Shown: in pieces, positions 1-7,941 of the stretch
How positions within the stretch are numbered: position 1 is the first letter of the stretch
How the letters are laid out: every line of letters begins with the position of its first letter
Source: Microbacteriaceae bacterium UBA4731
GTDB taxonomy: Bacteria; Actinomycetota; Actinomycetes; Actinomycetales; Microbacteriaceae
Reading direction: 5' to 3'
DNA: 11,867 bases
Assembly: GCA_002404115.1 (NCBI GenBank)
Contig: DHJB01000069.1
Span: forward strand, 1 to 11,867
Translations under genes and position numbers: made by a program
Notes under the pieces: model-generated
Seen by the model: the letters and a program-made list of their open reading frames with translations, nothing else
What the model was told of the DNA's origin: nothing
The model's database searches: none

Positions 1-1
1 T

Positions 2-508
2 CGCACGCACAGTGGTCACGGCGGCCGCATCGGCCGTATCATCTGGGCCGCGGGCGGGGTCCTGATCCTCAGCGCAAGCCTGGCCGGCTGCGCCGGTCCG
101 ACGGCGGGGCCCACCTCCGCAGCATCACCGGCCGCAACAACCACGCCGAGCCCGACCCCGACGGCCGTGCCGGAGCCGACCCTGGCCCCCCAGCTGAGCG
201 CGGCCGCGAACCTGCGGTACTTCGATTTCCTCGCACGGGAGGTGCTCACCGCCCACCCCGACGCGGGCGGGCGGTCGTTCATCGACGCGCTTGTCGCGGG
301 CGGATTCGACAAGGCCGGGATGGAAGTCACCTACGACCGCACCAACGCCGACCTCGCCGCCGACTCCATTGAGTTCTCCGTGAAGTTCGATGGGGAGTGC
401 CTGATCGGGCAGACCGGCCCGGCGAGTCACGGCTATCACAGCATGGTCGCGCACACCCTCGGCTCTGGGGCGTGTCTCGTGGGGCGCACGCGGCAAATAG
501 ACTGGTAG
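2..508 (+). CDS. Secreted lipoprotein, 5'-truncated (DUF6993-like)
   Basis: The frame is open from the window edge with no ATG, GTG or TTG before the signal sequence, so the start lies upstream; 168 residues are visible. A hydrophobic stretch (visible residues 13-28) ends in a lipobox L-A-G-C with the lipidated Cys at visible residue 30 (codon 89-91). A Thr/Pro/Ala-rich linker (about 31-63) follows, then a compact domain to the end with two cysteines and a C-terminal I-D-W. This predicts an exported, membrane-anchored protein. The domain resembles small lipoproteins found next to ettA in Microbacteriaceae (DUF6993 as I remember it; not checked). The biochemical role is unknown. The stop TAG (506-508) lies two bases before the ettA start codon. 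Certain: coding, lipoprotein signal, truncation. Uncertain: family name. Confidence 0.8.
   Translation, partial: RTHSGHGGRIGRIIWAAGGVLILSASLAGCAGPTAGPTSAASPAATTTPSPTPTAVPEPTLAPQLSAAANLRYFDFLAREVLTAHPDAGGRSFIDALVAGGFDKAGMEVTYDRTNADLAADSIEFSVKFDGECLIGQTGPASHGYHSMVAHTLGSGACLVGRTRQIDW
498..503 (+). promoter_or_regulatory. Candidate -10 element for a leaderless ettA transcript
   Basis: TAGACT fits the actinobacterial -10 pattern TANNNT and ends seven bases before the ettA ATG at 511. That spacing would place transcription initiation at or within a base of the start codon. No Shine-Dalgarno sequence is visible upstream of 511, which fits leaderless translation. No convincing -35 was seen. The site lies inside the last codons of the lipoprotein gene. 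Inference only. Confidence 0.3.
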
Positions 509-510
509 AT

Positions 511-2193
<1,683 letters not shown>

Positions 2194-2204
2194 GAGCCCC
2201 AGGC

Positions 2205-2681
2205 ATGAAGTTGCACGTTCCGATCTCGCTGCGCTGGTCTGACCTCGACGCGTACGGCCACGTCAACAACGCGGAGATGCTGCGCCTGCTCGAAGAGGCG
2301 CGCATCCAGGCGTTCTGGGTGACCGAGGAGACGGGCGGCTCGGCGGTCGGGGGAAGCACCGCAGTCCTCGACGGCAAGCCGGGGGCGGCGACGCTCACCC
2401 TCATCGCCCGGCAGGAGATCGAGTACCTCGCGCCGGTGCCGTACATGAGGAAGCCCCTGGACGTGCGGCTCTGGCTGGGCAAGCTCGGCGGGGCGAGCCT
2501 CGAGGTCTGCTACGAGGTGTGGAGCCCGGTGGATGTCGAGCCCGAGCTGCTGTACACGCGGGCGAGCACCACGATCGTGCTGGTGGATGCCCTCAGCGAG
2601 CGTCCGCGCAAGATCAACGACATCGAGCGCGCGGCCTGGACGCCCTACCTCGACGACCCCGTAGCGTTCACTCGCCGCTAA
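2205..2681 (+). CDS. Acyl-CoA thioesterase, hotdog fold (4HBT/YbgC-like)
   Basis: This 158-residue protein is a single hotdog domain of the 4-hydroxybenzoyl-CoA thioesterase type, expected to hydrolyse acyl-CoA thioesters in the cytosol. The N-terminal motif R-W-S-D-L-D-A-Y-G-H-V-N-N (10-22) is diagnostic; Asp15 is the likely catalytic acid, followed by the G-H-V-N-N turn that starts the central helix. There is no signal peptide. The length is normal. The ATG is preceded by GGAG overlapping the ettA stop codon, so translation may be coupled to ettA. The substrate cannot be read from sequence. Its place after ettA suggests shared transcription, not necessarily a functional link. Confidence 0.9.
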   Translation: MKLHVPISLRWSDLDAYGHVNNAEMLRLLEEARIQAFWVTEETGGSAVGGSTAVLDGKPGAATLTLIARQEIEYLAPVPYMRKPLDVRLWLGKLGGASLEVCYEVWSPVDVEPELLYTRASTTIVLVDALSERPRKINDIERAAWTPYLDDPVAFTRR

Positions 2682-2707
2682 GCATCCTCGTCCTCAGCCC
2701 CTCGCCC

Positions 2708-2774
2708 TCCCGCGAGTGAGCACTTTTGGTGCTAAAACGAGCCCCGGAACCGCCGAAACTGCTCACTCGCGGGA
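2708..2774. repeat. Intergenic palindrome with 15-bp perfect arms
   Basis: The arm at 2708-2722 (core CCCGCGAGTGAGCA) is exactly complementary to 2760-2774, separated by a 37-base loop. The loop contains a small TTTT...AAAA pair. The element sits in the 118-bp gap between the convergent thioesterase and Rieske genes. It could act as a bidirectional terminator, but neither side has a T tract. It could equally be a copy of a dispersed REP-like palindrome. Which one applies cannot be told from one copy. Confidence 0.65.
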
Positions 2775-2799
2775 TCGTAGAGCGAGCAGGCGACCGTCG

Positions 2800-3204
2800 T
2801 CACCCGGCCAGCACAGACTCGCCGGAAAGCTTCACCGGGACCTTCTCCAGCGGGAGCGGTGCGGGGCCGGCCAGCACTTCGCCGGTCGTTGAGTTGTAAC
2901 GGGATCCGTGGCACGGGCAGTCGAATTCACCCTTGCCCGGCTTGACCACGCAGCCTTGGTGCGTGCAGATGGCGAGGAAGGCGACGACCGAGCCCTTGGT
3001 CGGCTGGCTGACCAGGATCGGCTTCCCACCGAGGGTCGCCGAGACGGAGCCGCCCACCGGGATGTCGGCCAGCTTGGCGACTTCGACCGGTTTGCCGCCG
3101 CCCGTCGAACCGGACTGCGCGCCGCAGCCGGCGAGCGCGATGGCCGTGCCGGAGCCTCCGACGAGGATGAGGGTACGGCGTGAGACATCCGTTCCCGGCG
3201 TCAT
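2800..3204 (-). CDS. Rieske [2Fe-2S] Tat-exported lipoprotein
   Basis: This 134-residue protein is a small Rieske iron-sulfur protein, expected to be lipid-anchored outside the membrane and to carry single electrons. Ser8-Arg-Arg-Thr-Leu-Ile begins a Tat-like signal, a hydrophobic stretch follows, and L-A-G-C ends with Cys27 as lipidation site. Tat export suits a protein that folds around its cluster before export. The cluster motifs are complete: C-T-H-Q-G-C at 80-85 and C-P-C-H-G-S at 96-101, giving ligands Cys80, His82, Cys96, His99 and a disulfide pair Cys85/Cys98. There is no oxygenase catalytic domain, and the protein is shorter than cytochrome bc Rieske subunits (QcrA), so it is not one of those. 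AAGGAG lies 4 bases before the ATG. A SigL-type promoter lies upstream (3255-3282). The redox partner is unknown. Confidence 0.93.
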   Translation of the reverse strand: MTPGTDVSRRTLILVGGSGTAIALAGCGAQSGSTGGGKPVEVAKLADIPVGGSVSATLGGKPILVSQPTKGSVVAFLAICTHQGCVVKPGKGEFDCPCHGSRYNSTTGEVLAGPAPLPLEKVPVKLSGESVLAG

Positions 3205-3254
3205 GGTGCTCCTTCAGAAGATCAGTCACGATTAGATTGACACTGCTCACTACA

Positions 3255-3282
3255 ACCACGAGACGGCTCGCCGTCCGGTTCA
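3255..3282 (-). promoter_or_regulatory. ECF (SigL-type) promoter for the Rieske gene
   Basis: On the minus strand the -35 TGAACC (3282-3277) is followed after 16 bases by the -10 CGTGGT (3260-3255). This agrees with the TGAACC-N16-18-CGTGTR consensus known for mycobacterial SigL, with one or two differences in the -10. Initiation would fall near 3248, giving a leader of about 45 bases that includes AAGGAG. The site sits back-to-back with an equivalent one serving the sigma gene. Confidence 0.7.
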
Positions 3283-3292
3283 GCCACCACAC

Positions 3293-3320
3293 TGAACCGT
3301 CGGCCCTGGCGTGTCGTGTT
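3293..3320 (+). promoter_or_regulatory. ECF (SigL-type) autoregulatory promoter of the sigma operon
   Basis: TGAACC (3293-3298), a 16-base spacer and CGTGTT (3315-3320) fit the SigL-type consensus closely. Initiation is expected near 3327, with GGGAGG (3327-3332) at the very start of the transcript and the ATG at 3339. It implies that the sigma factor transcribes its own operon, as ECF factors usually do. It also argues against any start codon upstream of 3320. Confidence 0.75.
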
Positions 3321-3338
3321 AAACACGGGAGGTGTGTG

Positions 3339-3848
3339 ATGCCGGATGACCGCACGGAGCTGTTGCGGGCGCTGCACGACGAGCATGCCCCCGCGCTGCG
3401 ACGCTATGTGCTCCGGCTGACCGGCAACGCGGCCCTCGCCGACGACGTGGTGCAGGAGACGCTGTTGCGCGCCTGGCGCCGCCCCCACGTGCTCGACCAG
3501 TCGGAGTCGTCCGCCAGGGCCTGGCTCTTCACGGTCGCCCGCAACCTCGTCATCGATGACTATCGGTCGGCGCGCGCCCGGTACGAGATCGGCACCGACG
3601 AGGTGCCGGAGCGCATCACGGCCGACCAGACGGATGCCCTGCTCGACTCCTGGCTGATCGCCGACGCGCTGTCCGCCCTGTCGGCCGAGCACCGCGCGGT
3701 CGTCGTCTGCGCCTACTACCGCGGCCAGTCGGTCGCGGAGACCGCGCGCACCCTCGACATTCCGCCGGGGACGGTGAAGTCGCGCCTGCACTACGCGCTG
3801 CGTGCCCTGCGCCTCGCCCTTCAGGAGAGGGGGGTGACCGAGCGATGA
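3339..3848 (+). CDS. ECF RNA polymerase sigma factor, SigL-type
   Basis: This 169-residue group 4 sigma-70 factor directs RNA polymerase to a small regulon when freed from its anti-sigma factor. Region 2 spans about residues 9-78, with D-D-V-V-Q-E-T-L-L-R-A-W at 35-46 (core binding and -10 recognition) and A-R-N-L-V-I-D-D-Y-R at 67-76. Region 4 spans about 106-160; its helix-turn-helix, including I-P-P-G-T-V-K-S-R-L (141-150), reads the -35. It most resembles mycobacterial SigL in sequence, gene order and promoter motif. The ATG at 3339 has GGGAGG 6 bases upstream; the open frame reaches 3180 but would contain the promoter. The stop overlaps the next start as ATGA, so translation is coupled to the anti-sigma gene. 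Confidence 0.93.
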   Translation: MPDDRTELLRALHDEHAPALRRYVLRLTGNAALADDVVQETLLRAWRRPHVLDQSESSARAWLFTVARNLVIDDYRSARARYEIGTDEVPERITADQTDALLDSWLIADALSALSAEHRAVVVCAYYRGQSVAETARTLDIPPGTVKSRLHYALRALRLALQERGVTER

Positions 3849-4600
3849 GCGCTGCACGGGATGCCTACAGCCACTGGGATGCCGCCTACGTCGTCGGCGC
3901 CCTCTCGCCGGAGGATCGCCGGGAGTTCGAGCAGCACCTGGCTGCCTGCGCATCGTGTTCCCGCTCGGTCGCCGAACTGGCCGGCCTGCCGGGGCTGCTG
4001 GCGGCCGTTCCGGCCGGGCAGGCCCTGCTGCTCGGCGAGGCAGACGTTGAATCCGCGGTGGCCACCGGGGGAGACCTGCCGGGCGGACCGGACGTGCCCG
4101 GGCTGGCGGATGCCGGCCTGCGGCGCCTGCTGAAGACCGCGCGCCGGGAGAGGAAGCGCGCCCGCGCCTTGATGGCAGGGGTCGTCGTGGCCGTCGCTGC
4201 GGCGGCCGCAACGCTCGCGCTGCTGCTGCCCGGCTGGGTGGGGTCACCCGCGGTGGAGCCACAGGCAACGTCGATCGCGATGCAGCAGGTGGTACCCAGC
4301 GCGCTGACCGCCGACATTCGGCTCGCGGGGGAGTCGTGGGGAACGCGCATCGAGTCGAGCTGCCGGTACGCAAAGACCCGGTACGGTGCGGATGCGCAGG
4401 CCTACGCCATGTACGTCACCGACCGGAAGGGCACCGCGAACCTCGTCGCAACCTGGCTGGCCGGACCGGGCACGACGGTTGAGCCGGTGGGCACGACCAG
4501 TGTGCCGCTGGCCGACATCGCGACGGTCGACATCCGTTCGGTGGCGACGGGACAGGTGCTGCTGGAGTCCGGACCGACGCCGGCGCCATCGGCGGGCTAG
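3845..4600 (+). CDS. Zinc-motif membrane anti-sigma factor, RslA-like
   Basis: This 251-residue partner holds the upstream sigma factor inactive at the membrane. The N-terminal cytosolic anti-sigma domain carries H-x3-C-x2-C (His31, Cys35, Cys38), the zinc-binding motif of ZAS/zf-HC2 anti-sigma factors. In RslA and related proteins, oxidation of this site releases the sigma factor. A basic stretch (93-107) precedes one transmembrane helix (about 108-128), so the C-terminal 120 residues lie outside the cell. That outer part has one Cys (in E-S-S-C-R-Y). Length and layout match M. tuberculosis RslA (about 250). The start overlaps the sigma stop by 4 bp. The signal sensed here is not known. The stop TAG shares bases with the tesB stop on the opposite strand. 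Confidence 0.9.
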   Translation: MSAARDAYSHWDAAYVVGALSPEDRREFEQHLAACASCSRSVAELAGLPGLLAAVPAGQALLLGEADVESAVATGGDLPGGPDVPGLADAGLRRLLKTARRERKRARALMAGVVVAVAAAAATLALLLPGWVGSPAVEPQATSIAMQQVVPSALTADIRLAGESWGTRIESSCRYAKTRYGADAQAYAMYVTDRKGTANLVATWLAGPGTTVEPVGTTSVPLADIATVDIRSVATGQVLLESGPTPAPSAG

Positions 4601-5472
4601 TCGAGCTTCTTCGGGACGCGGACCATGCCCTCTTGGGCGACGGTCGCCAGGAGCAGGCCTTCCCGATTGAAGATGCTGCCCGTTGACAGGCCCCGGCCGC
4701 CCTGCGCCGATGGGGAATCCTGCACGTAGAGCAGCCATTCGTCGACCCGGCCGAACCGGTGCCACCACATGGCGTGGTCCAGGCTCGCCACCTTGAGCCC
4801 GGGCGTTGCCCAGGCGAGGCCGTGGCGTCGCAGGACAGGCTCCATGATCGAATAGTCGCTCGCGTAGGCGAGGGCAGCCCGGTGCAGGTCAGGGTCGTCA
4901 GGCAGGGGGCCGAGCGTCTTCATCCACACGGCCTGGCGGGCGGTGTGCTCGCCGTTCACCTTGAGGTAGATCGGTGACGGCAGGTGGCGCATGTCGAACG
5001 GGCGCTCATTCGCCCAGTACTTGGCGACGGAGTGGTCGATGTGGCCCAGGGCATCCGCTGCGGTCGGCAGCGACTCGGGGTCCGGGATGTCCGTGGGTAT
5101 TTCGATGTGGTGCTCGAGGCCCTCGTCCTCGTCCTGGAACGAGGCGATCATCGACAGGATCGGCAACCCGTTCTGGTAGCACTGCGTGCGCCGGGTCGAA
5201 AAGGAGCGGCCGTCGTGGATCCGCTCCACCGAGAACGTGATCGGCTGCTCCACATCGCCGGGGCGCAGGAAGTAGCCGTGCATCGAATGCACGTGCCGGT
5301 CGTCGGGCACCGTGCGCATGGCCGCCACGAGGGACTGGGCGAGCACCTGCCCGCCGAAAACGCGCCGCAGCGGCATCCACTGGGAGGGGCCGGTGAAAAT
5401 GTCTTCGTCGGTGCGCGCACCCGTGTCGGTGAGATCGAGGACGGCCAGGAGACCTTCCATCGGCGTGTTCAT
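4597..5472 (-). CDS. tesB: Acyl-CoA thioesterase II (TesB)
   Basis: This cytosolic double-hotdog thioesterase releases free fatty acid and CoA from medium- and long-chain acyl-CoA. The 291 residues match E. coli TesB (286). The N-terminal hotdog has V-F-G-G-Q-V-L-A-Q (38-46) and H-G-Y-F-L-R-P-G (65-72); the C-terminal one has Y-A-S-D-Y (203-207), L-D-H-A-M-W-W-H (231-238) and Q-E-G-M-V-R (280-285). By alignment with the E. coli triad Asp204/Thr228/Gln278, the active site is Asp206/Ser230/Gln280: the middle residue is Ser instead of Thr, which keeps the hydroxyl. GAGGAG lies six bases before the ATG. Met5 is a possible alternative start. It converges on the anti-sigma gene, sharing CTAG for both stops, and is divergent from the gene at 5540. 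Confidence 0.95.
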   Translation of the reverse strand: MNTPMEGLLAVLDLTDTGARTDEDIFTGPSQWMPLRRVFGGQVLAQSLVAAMRTVPDDRHVHSMHGYFLRPGDVEQPITFSVERIHDGRSFSTRRTQCYQNGLPILSMIASFQDEDEGLEHHIEIPTDIPDPESLPTAADALGHIDHSVAKYWANERPFDMRHLPSPIYLKVNGEHTARQAVWMKTLGPLPDDPDLHRAALAYASDYSIMEPVLRRHGLAWATPGLKVASLDHAMWWHRFGRVDEWLLYVQDSPSAQGGRGLSTGSIFNREGLLLATVAQEGMVRVPKKLD

Positions 5473-5539
5473 GGGCTCTCCTCGGTGCTGCGCCGGAACC
5501 CGGCATGAGCCCCGGCGTATCTTGGTAGTTTAGGAGCAG

Positions 5540-6217
5540 ATGAGCCAGTCATTTTCCCTCACAGATTCCCGGTCCCTCGGCGACCTCCAGGTCTACCTCT
5601 CGCGCGCCGGCCGCGTGGAAGACGGATCAGTCCGCCTGATTTCGGCCGCCGGAGTGCTCGCCGTGTACACGGCGATCCTGTACCCGCGCGGCCTGCTCGA
5701 TTCGAGCCCCACCGTACTCGGGCTGCGCACGTTCGCGCTCACCGAGCAGGTGGATCTCGACGTTGTGGTGCCGGTGCGGTCGCTCCTCGACCGGGTGGCA
5801 CGCCTGCAGGCCGCCGTCGTCGACCCAGGCGCCCCCGTCTCGGTGACCGTTCCGCTGCAGGTGAGCACCGTCACCTGGGCCGGCATCTCCCCGCCCAGGG
5901 GAGGCTGGCAGCCGCACGGTGAAACGGATGCCACGCCGCTGGAGGCCGCCGCCCGCGCCGGTATCGACGAGGTCGCCGCAAGCATCCCGAGCGGAACCGG
6001 CGAGCAGCTCGTGCAGCGCGTGCGCTCCGAAGTGTGGGGCCGCCCGATCGACGGTCTCGAGTACGTGCCGGCCGGAGCCGGCTTCGCTGCCGTCAGCCTC
6101 GGTTTCCTGTCTGCCGACGAACCCGTGCGGCTGTTCGAAACGGGACCGTGGACGCGCCTGAGCACGAGCCGCGGCCATGTGCTCGTGCGACGCAAGCCCT
6201 GGACCCTCAAGCCCTGA
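5540..6217 (+). CDS. Unrecognised 225-residue cytosolic protein
   Basis: I do not recognise the family. The frame has clear actinobacterial coding character (G/C third positions), and AGGAG (5532-5536) precedes the ATG by three bases. The protein has no signal peptide, membrane segment, Cys cluster or nucleotide-binding loop. It looks like two alpha/beta halves: residues about 13-95 are rich in hydrophobic beta-type stretches (for example V-L-A-V-Y-T-A-I-L-Y and V-D-L-D-V-V-V-P-V), and about 135-225 include W-G-R-P, G-F-A-A-V-S-L-G-F-L and a basic, W-containing C-terminus. It is divergent from tesB (67-bp gap) and convergent with the PucR gene (11-bp gap), so it is probably monocistronic. Confidence 0.85.
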   Translation: MSQSFSLTDSRSLGDLQVYLSRAGRVEDGSVRLISAAGVLAVYTAILYPRGLLDSSPTVLGLRTFALTEQVDLDVVVPVRSLLDRVARLQAAVVDPGAPVSVTVPLQVSTVTWAGISPPRGGWQPHGETDATPLEAAARAGIDEVAASIPSGTGEQLVQRVRSEVWGRPIDGLEYVPAGAGFAAVSLGFLSADEPVRLFETGPWTRLSTSRGHVLVRRKPWTLKP

Positions 6218-6228
6218 GTTTCGGGCGG

Positions 6229-7776
6229 CTACCCGGCCGCCAGCAGCGCCGCCCAGATGTCCGCGCGCGCCGGGAAGGTGGCCAGGTCGCGCCCGAGCAC
6301 CTGCTCCGCCTGCGTGATGCGGGCCCGGAGGGTGTGCCGGTGCACTCCGAGCACCTCCGCCGCCGGCCCGAACTGCCCGCTGTGTTCGAGCCAGGCCCGC
6401 ACGCTGGCAAGCAGCTCGGTGCCTCTCTCCGTGTCGTGGCGCACGAGCGGCTCGAGCGCGGCGCGGCCCACCTCGCGGGCATCCGTCCTGGCCAGGAAGG
6501 CGAGCACGCCCGGCCGGGAGATGACCTCGAATTCCACCACGCCCGCCCTGCCCTCGCGCGACCTCTCAAGCGCCTGCTCGGCCTGGGCGAGCGCGTGCGG
6601 CAAAGCGCTGTACTCGCTCGGGTCCGACACCCCGATGTGCAGGTCGAAGGCGGCGCTGAGCTCGGTGAGCAGGGACCCGGCCGTCTTGTCGACGCAGAGA
6701 ACGACCACGTCCCCGTGCCGGGCGAAGAAGAGCTGCCCAGGCTGCGCCTCGACGCGCAGTTCGAGGAGCTCGGTGAGGTCCAGGAGCCCGTCCCGGCGTG
6801 AGTCGACGGCGGCTATCCGTACGGGGGCGGCTGGGAGCGGCCCCCACAGCTCGCCCGAGACGCCCTGAACGAGGTCGATGTTTCCGCCCAGCAGCGCGCG
6901 AAGCAGCCCGGAGCGCAGCTGCCCGCGTGCCCGGCCGAGCGCGCTGTTCTGTTCGAGGGAGAGTCCGGCGAGCGCGACGACGCTCGTCACCACCTCCTGG
7001 CTGGCCTGGTCGAGTTCTGTGGTGCCGCCGAGGGCCAGGATGCCGCGCAGCCGGCCGCGCCGGCCGAGCGTCTGCAGGGTCACGGTTTCGCCAGCATCGA
7101 CGATCGTGGTGCTCGCGCGCTGCCCCCGCCGGAGCAGGAGGGCCGCTTCGCGCTGCACCGCGTCGGACGGTCGGCCGGCAGCGGATGCCCGGGCGAACGC
7201 GTCCCGGGGAAAGACCCGGTCGAGCCCGCCGGTCGCGTCGAACAACGCGACCCAGTGTGTGAGCTGGCGGGACAGCTCGCTCAGGGTGGCGCTCAGCCCG
7301 TCGGGGCGGAGCGCGGCCAACGCAATGGCGCGCTGCGCGCTGAGCGTCCAGGTGTGGCGGGCGAAGCGTTCCTCCGCCACCAGGTCGCCTGCGGTGCGGG
7401 CCACCGCGATGAAGGGCGTCCGGTACGGCACCTCGAAGAGAGGCAGGCCGTGAGCGAGGCAGGCCGCGACCAGCGCCTCCGGAGTCCCCTCGCGCACGAC
7501 CTCCGTGCCGAAGCCGAGGCCGGCGACGCCGCGTTCGCGGAGCCGCGCGACATAGTCGCGGTAGAAAGCGTCGCCCGGCGCATCCGGCGTGAACTGGGTT
7601 CCCGTGGTGAGCAGGACCTGGCCGGGGGAGAGGAAGGGCGTCGGGTCGCCCAGGTCGGAGCTGTGCACCCATTCGACGCCCTGGTCGAGGGTGCCGGGCG
7701 GCAGGTCGCTCTCCGGCGTGAGCAACCGCAGTGACAGCTCGGGCCTGGCGAGCAGGCGGCGCAGGGTGGGAGTCAC
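6229..7776 (-). CDS. PucR-family transcriptional regulator, probable GABA-catabolism activator
   Basis: This 515-residue regulator has the PucR layout: an N-terminal purine-catabolism-regulator-like sensing domain (about 5-130, beginning T-L-R-R-L-L-A-R-P-E-L), a middle region with a GGDEF-like degenerate fold typical of the family (about 300-420), and a C-terminal helix-turn-helix (A-A-E-V-L-G-V-H-R-H-T-L-R-A-R-I, about 472-487). It is divergent from gabT-gabD. A PucR-type protein, GabR, activates gabTDP in Corynebacterium glutamicum, so the same job is likely here; the effector is not known. The start is GTG (7774-7776). It fits the family N-terminus, and an in-frame stop leaves no better start upstream, but no Shine-Dalgarno is visible. 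The start codon lies inside an inverted repeat (7771-7799), which suggests control of its own synthesis. Confidence 0.9.
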   Translation of the reverse strand: MTPTLRRLLARPELSLRLLTPESDLPPGTLDQGVEWVHSSDLGDPTPFLSPGQVLLTTGTQFTPDAPGDAFYRDYVARLRERGVAGLGFGTEVVREGTPEALVAACLAHGLPLFEVPYRTPFIAVARTAGDLVAEERFARHTWTLSAQRAIALAALRPDGLSATLSELSRQLTHWVALFDATGGLDRVFPRDAFARASAAGRPSDAVQREAALLLRRGQRASTTIVDAGETVTLQTLGRRGRLRGILALGGTTELDQASQEVVTSVVALAGLSLEQNSALGRARGQLRSGLLRALLGGNIDLVQGVSGELWGPLPAAPVRIAAVDSRRDGLLDLTELLELRVEAQPGQLFFARHGDVVVLCVDKTAGSLLTELSAAFDLHIGVSDPSEYSALPHALAQAEQALERSREGRAGVVEFEVISRPGVLAFLARTDAREVGRAALEPLVRHDTERGTELLASVRAWLEHSGQFGPAAEVLGVHRHTLRARITQAEQVLGRDLATFPARADIWAALLAAG

Positions 7777-7799
7777 GAGGGAACCGGTTCGGGGTGACT
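7771..7799. promoter_or_regulatory. Inverted repeat over the pucR start codon, candidate operator
   Basis: The sequence reads AGTCAC, 4 bases, the perfect palindrome GAACCGGTTC (7781-7790), 3 bases, then GTGACT. The outer hexamers are exact reverse complements, off-centre by one base. It includes the GTG start of the regulator gene. It may be an autoregulatory site or an mRNA hairpin hiding the start. This is inference from symmetry only. Confidence 0.35.
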
Positions 7800-7834
7800 G
7801 ACGCTTGTACAGCGTGGCGAATGGAAGTCATCAC

Positions 7835-7840
7835 ACTATA
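7835..7840 (-). promoter_or_regulatory. Possible -10 element of the pucR gene
   Basis: On the minus strand this reads TATAGT, one base from TATAAT and the best -10 match in the 165-bp divergent gap. No recognisable -35 lies 16-18 bases upstream, which would fit a promoter that needs an activator. The resulting leader would be about 50 bases. Confidence 0.25.
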
Positions 7841-7890
7841 CGCGGTGGCAGGCTGGCGGGATGCCTGTGCTGCTTAGCATTGCCGAGTTG

Positions 7891-7915
7891 GCATCGTCTA
7901 CTGTTGCGACGATGC
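7891..7915. promoter_or_regulatory. Inverted repeat upstream of gabT, candidate regulator site
   Basis: GCATCGTC (7891-7898) and GACGATGC (7908-7915) are exact reverse complements separated by 9 bases. They lie 27 bases before the gabT start. A weak promoter, TTAGCA (7874-7879), 17 bases, TCTACT (7897-7902), would put its -10 inside this repeat. A protein bound here would touch the promoter; alternatively the repeat is a 5' leader hairpin. It could be the site of the divergent PucR regulator, but that is not shown. Confidence 0.4.
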
Positions 7916-7941
7916 AGGTCGGTCCGAGAACTGGAGCAGTC

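Noticed and set aside
397..510. N-terminal extension of EttA to an ATG at 397
   Set aside because: It lies wholly inside the lipoprotein gene, is Arg/His-rich and has no counterpart in EttA proteins.
2708..2774. Classical Rho-independent terminator
   Set aside because: No run of T follows the stem on either strand and the loop is 37 bases, so only a generic palindrome is claimed.
2800..3204. Cytochrome bc1 Rieske subunit (QcrA) or ring-hydroxylating oxygenase
   Set aside because: Only 134 residues, with a lipobox and no multi-pass N-terminus or catalytic iron domain, and no qcr or oxygenase genes nearby.
3180..3338. Earlier start for the sigma factor
   Set aside because: The extension would contain the SigL-type promoter and the divergent Rieske leader; the ATG at 3339 has a good ribosome site.
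5495..5521. GGAACC-N15-CGTATC upstream of the gene at 5540 as a third ECF promoter
   Set aside because: The spacer is one base too short and both boxes deviate from the two good sites, so it is below what I would claim.
7861..7941. ATG at 7861 as gabT start
   Set aside because: No ribosome site; the added residues are atypical and would contain the inverted repeat and promoter candidate. The ATG at 7942 has GGAG at proper distance.
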